This document shows, piece after piece, positions 11,717-22,596 of a stretch of DNA of 64,000 nt. Position 1 is the first letter of the stretch; each line of letters opens with the position of its first letter. The position numbers and the translations under genes were made by a program. Source of the stretch: Ceratorhiza oryzae-sativae (Eukaryota; Basidiomycota; Agaricomycetes; Cantharellales; Ceratobasidiaceae); the NCBI GenBank assembly GCA_030998015.1, contig JARWMV010000013.1, forward strand, positions 62,001-126,000, written 5' to 3'. Below the pieces are notes generated by a model that searched no databases, was not told where the DNA came from, and saw only the letters and a list, made by a program, of their open reading frames with translations.

Positions 11717-11960
11717 CGCCGTACAAGAGTGCAATACGCGCGGCCTCGACGCGACACGACCCGTGACCCCTCTTGTTACATATAACCGACTCGACACTGC
11801 CCACATTGTCAATCTTGGTACGGTACATGCAGCTGTGGGATGGATCAAAGTCCGCGGTCGAAACACATGGGCGATCCTGAACCGGACTCGAGGTGCGCGC
11901 ACTCAGTTTAAGAACGAAGATGGTGTCCCCGATCCCGCGCTGAACCCCGAGCTAAACTAA
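11717..11960 (+). pseudogene. Second Tnp2-associated C-terminal fragment (inverted)
   Basis: A + strand frame ending in a stop at 11960 reads DTAHIVNLGTVHAAVGWIKV and then WAILNRTRGARTQFKNEDG. This resembles the C-terminal piece of the minus-strand Tnp2 relic (VDATKIDCLVGRVTTVRG, SFIVERD) and so is probably a fragment of a second, oppositely oriented Tnp2-type element whose other half forms the right arm of the inverted repeat. The similarity is by eye and modest. Confidence 0.35.
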
Positions 11961-12719
11961 ACAGAGCACCTACCTCGCGCACCGCGGCTAGTGTTTCCCC
12001 TTCCAATTACCTTTCGTCACCCAGCACCTTTCATGCCTTATTTCTATTTTTTTTTGGAGCACTCGTTCTGCGCTGCTACCTTTTTGTTCTTCGCACCTGT
12101 TGTCCATCCCACACTGTTGTTTCGGCCTTTTGGTCGACTTCCCGCTACTGTATCATACGCTTAGCTACTTTGCCCTGCACGTGTTCTCCACCCTTGCTGT
12201 ATTTTCTTTAGCTTTTCTGCCCGTGTAGCTCTATTCGATGTGCATACATGCCTTGGACTCCATGGAGGCCCAGGACCGCCCCCGAGTCCAGACCGCCGGA
12301 GCCGAGGGACGTCAAACCGTCCACGGCGTCCCTTGTCGTCCAAATAGTCTTCGCAAACCCAAGTCTCGGTCTCTAAAAATGGACCCCTTTAGACTTGTTT
12401 TTTGACGGGATCTCCCAGAGTCCCTTGAGGACGCCAAAGGAAGAGACGCAAGTCCAGGGGACGTTTATGAGATCCACACGCTTCCTTCAGTGCATGCCAA
12501 TATCACCCATCGACCACCCGTGCAGGTGGTGTCCCACGGGTCAGTAGCCCAGCGCACATCTGGATGACCCGTGCTAGACTCTATGTAAAATCAATTCAAT
12601 ATGGACACAACACGGTCCTTGCCGTTTAAGTGCCATCGATGGCTATCTTGAAACCTCCACATTGGTACGCAGACATTCCATTCAGCCAAACCCTAGATAT
12701 CTAGTTCGCGTGGACAGCT
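11961..12719. other. Spacer, no gene seen
   Basis: Pyrimidine-rich in its first part (12000-12240) and CpG-rich in the middle; short frames only. It may be the terminal non-coding part of the transposon block. No repeat partner was found within the window. Confidence 0.4.
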
Positions 12720-12826
12720 CCGCAGGTCTAACGATGCTTTTGAGCGCCCGCGAGACCCGAAGTAGAACGCGCTACCAGTGCTACCGGGAACTAGTAAACG
12801 CACAAAAGCATTGTTAGACCTTGCGG
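12720..12826. mobile_element. Short foldback element, about 107 bp
   Basis: The first 27 nt (ccgcaggtctaacgatgctt then ttgagcgc) match the reverse complement of the last 27 nt (ccgcaaggtctaacaatgct then tttgtgcg) with four or five differences. It sits 157 bp upstream of the start codon of paralogue C and has the form of a miniature inverted-repeat element. Confidence 0.6.
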
Positions 12827-12982
12827 TGTTACTACGCGCCAGCCAGACATTGGGTATTGGCCGAGCATCCTTTCGACCAGCGACCTCCCGCAGTCAACAC
12901 TCATTCTAATTCCTGTGTGACTCGGATTGCTCGGGAAAAGACTCCTCTATATCGTCATCTGTATTGTCTGCGTGGTATCACA

Positions 12983-13782
12983 ATGAGCGCACTTTCGGTC
13001 AACGCAAAACAACTCCATTTAGAGCTCAACGGAACGGTCGATAGGATTCAGAGCATGGTTGATCGACTTGCTATCATCAATGACGACTTGTATAGTCTGC
13101 AGTCAGAGTTGAATAGGCAAATACTCTTTTATAATAATCGTCGCCGCTCCGGCGCACTGATCGGTGGCTAACTCCAGCTGCGATGCCAGATACTGTCTTG
13201 ACGTCCCCGCACTCTCGAATATGAGTTACACTCTCGGCAGGTGCATATTGGACACGACACAAGCGCTTCAGGCGGCCAGTTCGCTACGTTCAAATCAACA
13301 ACAGTTGAACTATTCGATTTTGTCCTCAAAATCGATACTATCCGCCAAGCAACTTGCCCTCGAAATACAATGGCTTTCCTCTTCCTTTTTCACCTGTATT
13401 GTGACGATCGATCAGTCACTCTGTGATATTCATACGCAAGCGCAAGCCCTTCAATCTCCACCCAAGGCGCGTCATTGGTGGGCGAAACTAGTTCAGTGGA
13501 TCAAAAAAGTTTGGTGAGCTGATTAATGTATATTTCCACCAAATATTTATGTGGCGCGAAAGGCGCCCGCGAAATGATGCACCTAATTACTCGGGCCTGT
13601 CTGGGCCAGTCGCACAAACTTTCGATACGCGAGACACGCTACGCGATATCATGTCCCTTCAACCAACGTTGGATGCCACCACACACCGGGTGATCGAAGT
13701 ACTGGACGGGTACAAAAGATTTCTGGTGTCTGTCGCGCAACCCCGAACTCTCATGGGCGCCCTCAATAGTAGACGACTATAA
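12983..13782 (+). CDS. Paralogue C of the hairpin family, lacking the hydrophobic hairpin
   Basis: Starts at ATG 12983 (MSALSVNAKQLHLELNGTVD), matching D and following the same layout. Intron 1 (13117-13189) appears to use a GC donor (AG|GCAAAT) with a good branch site (GGCTAAC) and an AG acceptor; the phase is right and exon 2 then aligns with D from LGRCILDTTQAL onward. At 13511 the frame would stop just after WAKLVQWIKKVW, but a GTGAGC...AAAG intron of 49 nt (about 13512-13560) joins it to RPRNDAPNYSGL and the final helix (DATTHRVIEVLDGYKRFL). The result keeps both flanking helices but has lost about 40 residues, including the whole hydrophobic hairpin present in A, B and D. It could be a soluble variant or a decaying copy. 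Confidence 0.55.
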
Positions 13783-15483
13783 GGAATTCAATACAGTTTG
13801 AATAGAGTTCCACCGTTCAGTTGCACAAAATATTGAAGAATTGAGGGTACCCTTTGTATCCGGTACAAGATTGAGAATGTAACATCTAATTAGCCAATGT
13901 TGTCAGAGTCACTACAACAGCTCAACACTACAAGCCTGAACATGGCGGAGAATAATTCGTATTTGAACAGACACAGGGCCACCCTAGAAGCATTCGGAAT
14001 GAATTTCTTTCAAATAACTTTCTAGGTCATAGCAAATTCTAGAGGACGAGTAAGGACAAGAGACGGTAAAGTTCACGAAAATTGAGCAGGAGAATGAACC
14101 CCTGATGGTACCGTGCAGTTAGCCACGTGTGAGCCGCAAGAACCGTAAGACCAAGTCTCCAACAAAATCTAACTGTCGCAACCGTGAGTTGGCGAGACAG
14201 ATTCCGGGGGTGTCACGAACACTCTAGCAATATACGCAGTATAAGGCAACTACAAAGAGTATGTCGATGTGTAGGTGGAAGTGGCTACAAGCCTAAGCTC
14301 ACAAGTAGGAATAGGAGATAGGATGTATTGGAGAGAATGTAGAACTACCGACTGAGTACATGAGTATATATACAGTGATAGCTCCAAGAAGTAGTATAGA
14401 AAGTGGAGTAAATGACATACACGATGAGAACATAGTGAAGTCAGAGTGAACACATATACGAGTCATACAATCTAGAACAGTGATATCATGGTGGAGCGCA
14501 CATAGTCCGCAACAAGCACTACTGAAACCGACAAGCACCGGCGGTCGAGACTATTGATCTTCACGCGTGACCGGGCGCTTGGCCTCGCGCTTCCTTCCAC
14601 ATGGCGCATGAACACACTGCCCGGCCTCGTTCCCTGTTTTCGGCCCCGCCCACCTTCCCCGTGACAACCACTCACATGCCTCTCGCGCTCCTTGAGGTGT
14701 CTCAGCTGGCCCTGCGAGTCGTGCTCGTGCTCGGGCATCAGTGTCGCCCACATTTACCGGGGACCCTCAAGGCCGCATGACTGCCATTAAAGTACTATAT
14801 GGGTACAATATATATTACCAGAAAACTACAAAGGGGTCAGAGGCACCAGCCCAGTTTCAGTAACAGCGTTTGAATTCCTGCGAGACGCGTGTCAGGAGGT
14901 CAGACGGCGACAGCAGTGTACGTACAGCTTCCCGTTATCACCAACCGCGCCCCTTTATCCGCCATTTCGACATCAATAGACTAACCCATACAAGTTTTGG
15001 GGTGGATGAGATAGACTGTGCTCGCCCAGCGTCAATTAACCTGTCAGATTAGAGTGACCAGGCTGTTCGCCAATTAATTGATCAGCGCTCTCACAGCGAG
15101 GTTATATGCTAGCACTATGCTAGCTTTGGATCGTGATCAATCACAAGCAGTGTTTACCGGGAGACTCGCCAGAAATTTCCGCATTGCTGCATTTAAGTTC
15201 ACTGCTCATCCAGCAACCAAATCCAGTGTCTCAATTGAGACGGACCTTGGGTGAAACAAGATCTCCACCAAGATTTCATCAACCTGTTAAGGTCAAGTCG
15301 CTGCGCACATCAACAGCAGGCCCTCGGTGAAAAGGAACAATGTGCATATTATGAAAAACATGACCAATCCACAATTCCGCAGCGTGCTGCCTTCAATTGT
15401 CTCGAGTTCTTAAATCGCGGAGCCCGGAATCGACTCGATCACTACAGAGAACTCGTCCACCTAGCGTAACTCCCTAGCCAGTC
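13783..15483. other. Spacer between paralogues C and D; one CpG-rich ORF fragment
   Basis: Mostly featureless. A GC-rich island at about 14550-14755 on the minus strand starts with an ATG frame MPEHEHDSQGQLRHLKERER that ends at a perfect GTGAGT donor (near 14677). The exon looks genuine in composition but I find no continuation, so it may be a captured gene fragment. Confidence 0.3.
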
Positions 15484-16353
15484 ATGGATATGGCAGAGCA
15501 GTCCAACGATCTTAGAAGATATCAGCGCGAGCTCAACGGATCTGTCCACCAGATTCAGACCATGATCAGCCGCCTGGGAACCGTCAAGGACGATATTGAC
15601 AACCTTCAGAACGAAATTGATCGGTGAGGGCCTCATTAAATTGAGATGCCCGATATCGGCTAACAGCCATAAAGTCATCGACTGAAACAGCCCATCATAC
15701 ACCAAATAAATACGATATGTGGACGCTGCACCCGAGATACAATCAACGCTTTGAACGGAGCATATATGCTGCGATCAAAACACCAGCAACTCAGCCGCCT
15801 ATTCTCGAGTCCACAAACTGCCACTAACCAAGCGCGAATGCTTACGCTTGAGATCCAGCATTTATCAGGATCGTTTTTCTGGACTGTCGATTCCATTCAA
15901 CGGTCACTCAATGACATCGAACTTCGCGCACAACAACTCCAGAGCGCCCAAAACCAGCCCAGGTGGAAGAAGATTCTTGGGTGGATCCGTGATGGGCTCA
16001 CGTTTGTCACAGCGACAATGGCATTTGTTCCAGATTTTAGTGGGATGATCGCAAGTTGTGGTCTCGCGTCCTGCTTAGCCAGTATTGGGTACAACAATCT
16101 TGGATCGGGACGTTCAAGGTATTCGGGGCTCAACGCCGCGATTGAACAAACGGTTGCAACCCGCGAAACCCTCACGGGAATCACGGAGTACCAGCCAGAG
16201 CTGAATCAAACAATCAGTCAGGCACCCTCCATTCTCGATGGTTATGATATGATGCAGCGAAGCTTGGCTGCTCAACAGAATAATTCATACACGTGAGCTA
16301 ATCGGTTGTCCTGATGCACGAATAATTATTTCGTTTCCAGGCGGACTTGGTAG
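15484..16353 (+). CDS. Paralogue D of the helical/hydrophobic-hairpin family
   Basis: Best-preserved member. Exon 1 starts at ATG 15484 (MDMAEQSNDLRRYQRELNGS) and ends at 15623; intron 1 (15624-15674, 51 nt) has GTGAGG, a CGGCTAAC branch site and AAAG. Exon 2 begins HRLKQPIIHQINTICGRC, aligning with KQLKPSIIQIDQMCADC of B, continues through a coiled segment, RWKKILGWIRDGLTFVTATM, a hydrophobic stretch (two short membrane-helix lengths) and a C-terminal helix. Intron 2 (about 16292-16340, 49 nt) adds only three codons before TAG at 16351-16353. About 250 residues. No catalytic signature. The pattern of amphipathic helices around a hydrophobic hairpin recalls membrane-active proteins of fungal incompatibility systems, but that comparison is only structural inference. 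Confidence 0.68.
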
Positions 16354-16666
16354 ATGTTGACATACCGAGTTACTGAAATCAATAATAGATTGACCCGGGC
16401 TCGTTTTATGTTGTGAAAAGCGGTTTTGATCGGTATCTGTTGATGTATATTTAAATCTTGAGCTCGCAATTCATTCACGAAGACACTTTTGGATCTGTCC
16501 CGGTATCTGCAGACGCGCGATTGAATGCCCACCCCTTTAGTTGACCCCATCTATCATATTCGCTAGCTCTGCCATTTTTGGCCGCTTTCAATCGGCAGTT
16601 CCAAGCCTAACTCGACTAGATAACGCCAAACCGCATGTATATACATTTTATTCTGGCTCTCCACAC
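16354..16666. other. Convergent intergenic region
   Basis: 3' ends of paralogue D (+) and the ChAPs gene (-) face each other here. No gene or repeat seen. Confidence 0.5.
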
Positions 16667-19581
16667 TCAGAAATCCCACCCCTCGGGCTTGAACGTTCGG
16701 CCATAATTCAAGTACCCTTGCATAATCGCCAACACTCCGTCTGGCAGACCCATGCTCATGAGCGTATACGAAAGTTTTGCGTGACCATGCGCTTGGCCAA
16801 GCTTGAACAAGTGTTGAGCGACAGCGGTGGGATACTGGATAGCATGCATTCAAGATGTCATCCTTGATAGCGTGAAAAGACAGACTCACGGTGCTCTCCA
16901 TGTACCATCTCCATTGATAACACGCAATCCTAAACGCCGCGTTCAGGCCCCTCTGCAAATCGCCCTCGTCCGCGTAGATTTCCAATAACCGCATCCACGC
17001 TTTGGCGCTAAACTTTTGCTCCAAACACCGTGTGTAGGCTTCCTTCGCATCTTCCTTATGATGTAATCGTGCTCCAAGATCGCCTAGAATCTCCCACTCG
17101 GTGCCTGTCTTTTTATATGCGACGCGTTGAGTTTTAAAGTGGGCGACTTCGGCGCGGAAGATGGTCCAGATTCGGAGATCCTATAGAGACGTCAGCGATC
17201 AACGGATGAGACCCAAATACGAAACGTCATACCTCGTAGAGAACCATGAACAGATTATCCAACCACCGCTCGCACAGCCGCTTGGTGCTAAACGACAAGG
17301 TCTCATCCACCGGGCGGTCCTTGCCTCCTCCAATCGAAGCCTTGTCATCCGCATCGCCCTCGATGCCCGCTTTCCCAGGTTTCTCTAACCCCTCGGCGTC
17401 GCCTCCAAACCCAGACGCAGCCTCGTCCGAATGCTCGGAAACCTTGATGGTCGGAATCTCGCTTTCCTCGGCGTCGCCCTCGTCCGTGACTTTGATCGTC
17501 GGCACCTCGGACTCGCTCACGGCGCTCAGAGCGGGGGACGTCGCGCGGTGGAGAGCGCGGGTCGAAGCGTTGTCGTCGGTGTTGGTCGGTCGGCTGGACG
17601 TGACTGTTCCGTCCTCGTGTACGACTTGGTCGTCCTCGCCCGAGCCATTTTGCTATTCGGATAATATGATTCGTGCCAACGAGGATGTATGGGTGGATCG
17701 AGTACTCACGTTGGTCCCGCGCATCTTGACGTTTCGATACTCTTCCTCCATCACAAACACCGCACTTCGTTTCCTCAGCAATTCGTCCCATCCGACCTCG
17801 GCCGCGAGCTTGGTCAGCAACGCATAAGCCTTGGCAAACGTTCCTCGTAAGCTAGGAGCGGGGAGCCGAAGCAACGCAATATCTGCCTGGATGGTGTCGT
17901 CATCATTAGCCAACGGTCGAGACAAATAAAGGGCGTGGTGGGACGAGGATGATCATTCACGTACCTCGTTATCTCTCGCGCTATCCTCGTCCAACACACC
18001 ACTATCCCTAATGAAATCCTTGACTGGCAGGTGTGTTCGTGCTGGAGTTGGCATTCGGTGCAAATCTCGCTCGTTGTATGTGAACATGGGACACGAATTG
18101 AGCGTTAACAGTGCGGATTCAAATTGCCCTGAGGAAAGCGAGACATGTAAATCATCACTTCAACGGACCCCGAAGGCGGTTGGAGACAAAAACAGAGGTG
18201 AATGGGGATAAGGAACGTAATCAACTACGCACCGTTTTCAATGTAGCACTCGGTCAACTTTGCCCATGTCACAAACTCGCTCGGTGCAACGTTCACAGCC
18301 TGCTTGGCTAATGCTACCGCCCAGTCTTTCTTGCCCTTTTGTCGTACCAGATCGCATTGGACGTGAAGGAGGGTGTACGAGGGTGATTGAGAATGGGGTG
18401 GTCTAGATGATTCAAGTGCCGAGGCGAGAGTTTGAAGGGCTTTAATTTCTTCATCTGCATCCCGAGTTGGTTAGAGTAGCGAAACGGTGAAAGCAGACGG
18501 ACGCACTCATGCCAATGTAACTCGTCGCCAGCAGACTCGCAACCTCTGGCTCCCGGACGTACATCCGTTCGAACAAATTGACAGCAGGTGCGTATCTTCC
18601 CGAGGCACCAAAATATTTTAGTATTCCCGAAGTGAGATGGTTGGAAACGGGCGAAGCGACCTGAATCTCTGGATCTGAACCCAGTTGCCAGCCTGCCATG
18701 TACTCTGTGAACACCAGGCCATGGCATACAAGTTTCAGAACTAGATACGCACCTTTGTGGAACAATGCCTCTGCTGTCTGCAAGAACCTCGCCTCGCCCT
18801 CCGGCGTCGTAATCGGATCGAGCTTTCGGTACCCAGCGAGGCGATAGTTGGGATCATCCGCATAGTGGATTGCACGTAGCAGGGCAGAGAGATACGTTTC
18901 TTGCCAGATGGCAGGGGTTGCTTCGTGCCTGTCTCCGCGCAGGTCGATTGCGTATGCCTGGACGCCTCCGGGTATCTTGACGTCGACGCGAACGTCGAGA
19001 CGGGAGAACGCGTTGTAGCAGCTAATCGAGTGGGTAGATGAATTGGCAGAAAGCAAGGAGGTTCCACACGTGAGCTCGGTTGGGTAGAGCAAGGCAGCAC
19101 GATGAGCCCACGCACCAATACGACCCCACGCGTAGCTTCCACGAAGTCCCCTTTGCAAACCATCCCGAGTCCGACTCGAGCGCATAAGTCAACGAGTTCA
19201 GGTATGCAGCCAACGATGCAGACGAAGATGCGTCAACGCCCGAGATATAGTGATAGGATCCTATCTACCCGTCAACAACGTTAACCAGGACCGAACCTTG
19301 GCAACCACAGAGCCATCGCACTCACATCCTTCTGGCCGGCTCTCCCAGCTGTTTTCACGACGTGGCACAAGTCTGGAGGGCCAAGTTCGCGAAACGAGGC
19401 TGGACAATGGAACGGTGAGCTTGCGCGAGCCAACAATGCGTCAAGGCGATATTACCTAGGGTTTCTGTCCTCGCACTTATGCATTCTCCAAGTTCAACCT
19501 ATTCAAGTCAGAACAACTGAATAGAACCAATTGGCGCGCTCACCTCGAAGAACTCGGGCACATCCCGAAACATGTCCATGG
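16667..19581 (-). CDS. ChAPs family protein (Bud7/Bch1/Chs6-like exomer subunit)
   Basis: ChAPs bind Chs5 and Arf1 to form exomer, which exports selected cargo such as chitin synthase from the trans-Golgi network. Exon 1 is placed at ATG 19581 (MDMFRDVPEFFE, with a good CCACCACC context) before GTGAGC. Later exons give ELGPPDLCHVVKTAGRAG (near 19370, matching the yeast LGPPDL segment), GSYHYISGVDASSSASLAAY (near 19250), the long N-terminal block to 18750, then EVGWDELLRKRSAVFVMEEE (near 17760), KRLCERWLDNLFMVLYE (near 17250), a TPR-like region (WEILGDLGARLHHKEDAKEA near 17070, AWMRLLEIYADEGDLQRGLN near 16950) and the C-terminus YGRTFKPEGWDF with stop at 16667. About 9 introns. The acceptor of exon 2 is unresolved because the obvious AG is followed by an in-frame TAA. 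An acidic insert (17340-17520) replaces a variable loop. Confidence 0.92.
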
Positions 19582-21389
19582 TGGTGGGCAAAATCCTGGC
19601 GATCACCTGGGCGCTTCGGACGTGTGCTACATGTAACACTTGGTGGTTATCAAGACTTAGCTACATCTACAGCAGCAGAAACCACGCTTGGTCAGTATGT
19701 ATGCTTCAATTTTGCCCAGCTCATTCGCTCGCTCCATTAAATCTGTTCTTTCACCATCCTCTAACGGCCAATACAGCCCGCATTAAGCCCACCATTGTCG
19801 CTTCAACCTATGAAATGCTTATTCGTCCTTCACGACTGCAGTTAACAGCTGCCTACATTACCCGCCATACTATCTCGATACAGTGCCAGGTTGACTTACG
19901 CCAAGAGCGGTCGAGAACTCGGTCCTACATTTTATCCCCTTGCAACCGCATTGCTTCTGTTCATTCTTTTGAGAGCCAATTTAGCTTAGACGCCCAAAAC
20001 GGACTCCAGCTAAACCAAAAGGGCTCGAAATTAACCAAGCTTCGTGGTAGGTAGCAACGCTTCTCTGGAAGGCTCGAGCATGCCAACGATCCACAAACCC
20101 AAGGACAGCGAATGGCACGTGAGTCATCACCAGATTCATGACGTCCACGAAGCAATTGCCCATAAAACACTAGCTCAAATTTCGACCATCGCTCTACCGA
20201 ATCGTGATTCTCATTTGTTCAACGCAGAGCCTACGGCACCTAAGTTCATATCTACTGACGTTATCGCCCACTGTGGTTATGTGAGCCAAGCTGGGCATTG
20301 GCGCTATTCCTCCAGCGTTCCGGGCTCGGGCTTGTGTACTAGATGGACCGAAAATCTGAACTATTGAAGAAATTTCCTCGCACATTTATTTCAACCGCTG
20401 ACGTCTACAGAAGAACGACCTGCGTCACATGTGTACACCGCACAACATCGCCTCAGCGCTTATAAACAACGCCCAAGGTATGTTCGAGCAAGGTACGAAC
20501 ATAGCCGCCGGCGGATGTATGCTCTGCCAGCCTCTCTCCAACCAGGTGCACCATATGTTTCATTGGGGCTTCAATGAAATACGGGGCCACTCTCGCAGCG
20601 TTTTTCGTTCTTGTTGTTCCAAGTTTTCCCTTTCCGCCTGCTCCGATCAAATTTGAAGGACTAGAAACTATGTCTATCCCAGGAACAGATAGCAAATTTT
20701 GGCAAAACGTCCAAGTCGTCACGCTAATAAAACCATGACCACAGGGTCGTGGAATGGTCTTTGGCGATTATTATAGTGACCTCGTATGTCCTGGGCTGCT
20801 GAAGACTATACTTGACACCTATTGGCGTTGATGAAGACCGCGCATCTACTTGGGTGACGTGAGGTTGAACATGTTTCAACAAAGACGTCGATTAGGCGCT
20901 ATTGACGACATTTCGGCGATCTTGTGCCACGCCGTTTCTGTCACCCAATTTGCAAAACAGGCACAACCAGCAGTTGGGCTCATTGATGGGCACTTGTGTC
21001 GAATAACCTTCACGAAGACGTCTCATGCGGAAGATTTCTGTACCGTTGGCTCAAAACTGTATCCGGATGAGGGGGGTGGGGTGGGGTGGGGGGTTGAGCG
21101 AGTCTTCCTGAGAGTTTTGGAGAATGTACGCCGGTTTCACCCACAAGGGCGTTGTCTAGACAAGCACACCGCCTTAGCGCAGTGCATGTTCAAAGCCTGG
21201 CGCTCGTGGTATAAGAATGCCTACAAACCTGATTCAAGTCTCCGTTGCTCTCCTCCAGTACCCTCACCTCAGCTCTCTCACTGGCGTATTTTCCGCCCCC
21301 AAACTAACGAAACACGTCTGAAACCTTGTCCAACATCGATCATAAGCTCTTTTGCGACGTCGAGCTTTCTTTCTGATCGCATTCTCACC
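19582..21389. other. Spacer with unassigned ORFs
   Basis: Open frames at 19572-20054 (+), 20453-20722 (-) and 20850-21392 (+) have no recognisable domains or consistent splice partners. The last one precedes the next gene and could contain its 5' exon. Part of the stretch is the ChAPs promoter. Confidence 0.35.
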
Positions 21390-22290
21390 TGATCCGGATC
21401 CACAAGTCGGGAGCGTTTGTTCACGATCAAGTTCTACAGCGAATGGGGCCACGAAAACTGCCCTAGCATGCAGTGGTACAAAAGCCAACAAGCATCAAGT
21501 ATTAAGTTCCATTCGCTTGAGCATTGCAAATGCACTCAAGCACCGTTCTATCATGAGTTTCTTGTTCTGAAACTCACGGACGGCTCTGTATGTCGTTTGG
21601 AACGAATGGGGATGGATCAAGATCAGACGCAATACGATCTATTGGGTGTACTGCGTATGACCTTATTCAATGGCTCCCTGCGAAAATTTACAATCTGGCA
21701 ACAAGTGACTCCAGTCTAGTTCCTAGGATCCATCTCGGTCGAGAGTTTGACATACTGGACGTACTTGCCATATGCTACGCAGTACACAACACCAAAGCAT
21801 GTAGCGTATACACACTACAGAGTACAACTGTTACTTCTTATGCTTGGTTGTCATTGCTGTGCTGACCCGGCGGATGGCCGGATGGGAAACCCGAATGACC
21901 TTTCATACTTGGGATGTTTGCGTGGAACTCTTACTCGACGGACTACCCAGACTGTCACCAGAGGAAGCAAGTAACCATGTCATGCTGCGACTCTACCATA
22001 TGCTGAACCCCCGTTCTCCCCAACTAGACGCTAATGTACTCAATGTGTTACGGACTTGTTTGACCGGAAACCCGAAATGCATAGCGGCTTACAATGCCGC
22101 GATGGTTGACACCCTGTGGCATACATCCTGGGAGTTGGCCCTCTCGACCAGGTTTCACCACATTTTTGTTCTGATTACCTCGACCCTGCTTGAGACCGAC
22201 AGTCTCTCGGGAGCCGGGATCAGGGAAATCTTTTCAATCGACCACAGAAAATCGGCTACATTGATAGCTAGTAATAAAATACTCGCGTCC
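21390..22290 (+). pseudogene. 5' part of an unrecognised gene (gene E), split by a copia element
   Basis: Reads as FTIKFYSEWGHENCPSMQWY, then APFYHEFLVLKLTDGSVCRL, GSRSDAIRSIGCTAYDLIQW, LGREFDILDVLAICYAVHNT, YNCYFLCLVVIAVLTRRMAG and an all-helical continuation to 22290. Proteins of this style are typical of lineage-specific families in agaricomycetes, but I cannot name a function. The hydrophobic YNCYFLCLVVIAVL segment could be a membrane helix. Two single-base frame breaks are visible: near 21605-21611 (GGGG where five G would keep frame) and near 21821-21823 (one base short before TACAACTGT). Everything else is in good order, including the target site of the retrotransposon, after which the same frame resumes at 28245. 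The N-terminal exon is not resolved: an in-frame TGA lies near 21388. Confidence 0.6.
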
Positions 22291-22583
22291 TGTTGAACTG
22301 ACCCGTATATTGTTCGATGTTATATCGACGTTGTTCCTTACTCTCCGCATGTACCCCGAGTTTCGTATGTTAACTCCATTCGTAGATACATTAGATAGAT
22401 ACACCCGTTATTCACGCGTTGTATTCTCCGTTTCTTACTATATAACTGAATGTATGCGTCGCCTCTCTACTCAGCGACTTTCACCTCTCACTTGCGTATT
22501 ATACATTTCGTTGAGCTCTTCCGCTTCGCATACACTACGCTAAGTTACCGAAGCGTACTATACATACACTAGGCGCTTCAATA
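22291..22583 (+). repeat. 5' LTR (293 bp)
   Basis: Identical to 27952-28244. Starts TGTTG and ends CAATA; target duplication CGTCC lies just before it. Confidence 0.97.
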
Positions 22584-22596
22584 GGTTATGAGCCCC
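22584..22596 (+). promoter_or_regulatory. Primer-binding site for an initiator-tRNA(Met) half molecule
   Basis: The sequence ggttatgagcccc, abutting the LTR, is the complement of the anticodon stem-loop of fungal initiator tRNA(Met) (GGGCUCAUAACC) rather than of a tRNA 3' end. Copia of Drosophila and yeast Ty5 prime in this way with a 5' half-tRNA. The site also contains the ATG that probably was the original Gag start (22588). Confidence 0.8.

Noticed and set aside
22310..22543. 77-codon ORF repeated identically at 27971-28204
   Set aside because: It lies wholly inside the LTRs, so identity reflects the repeat, not a gene family.
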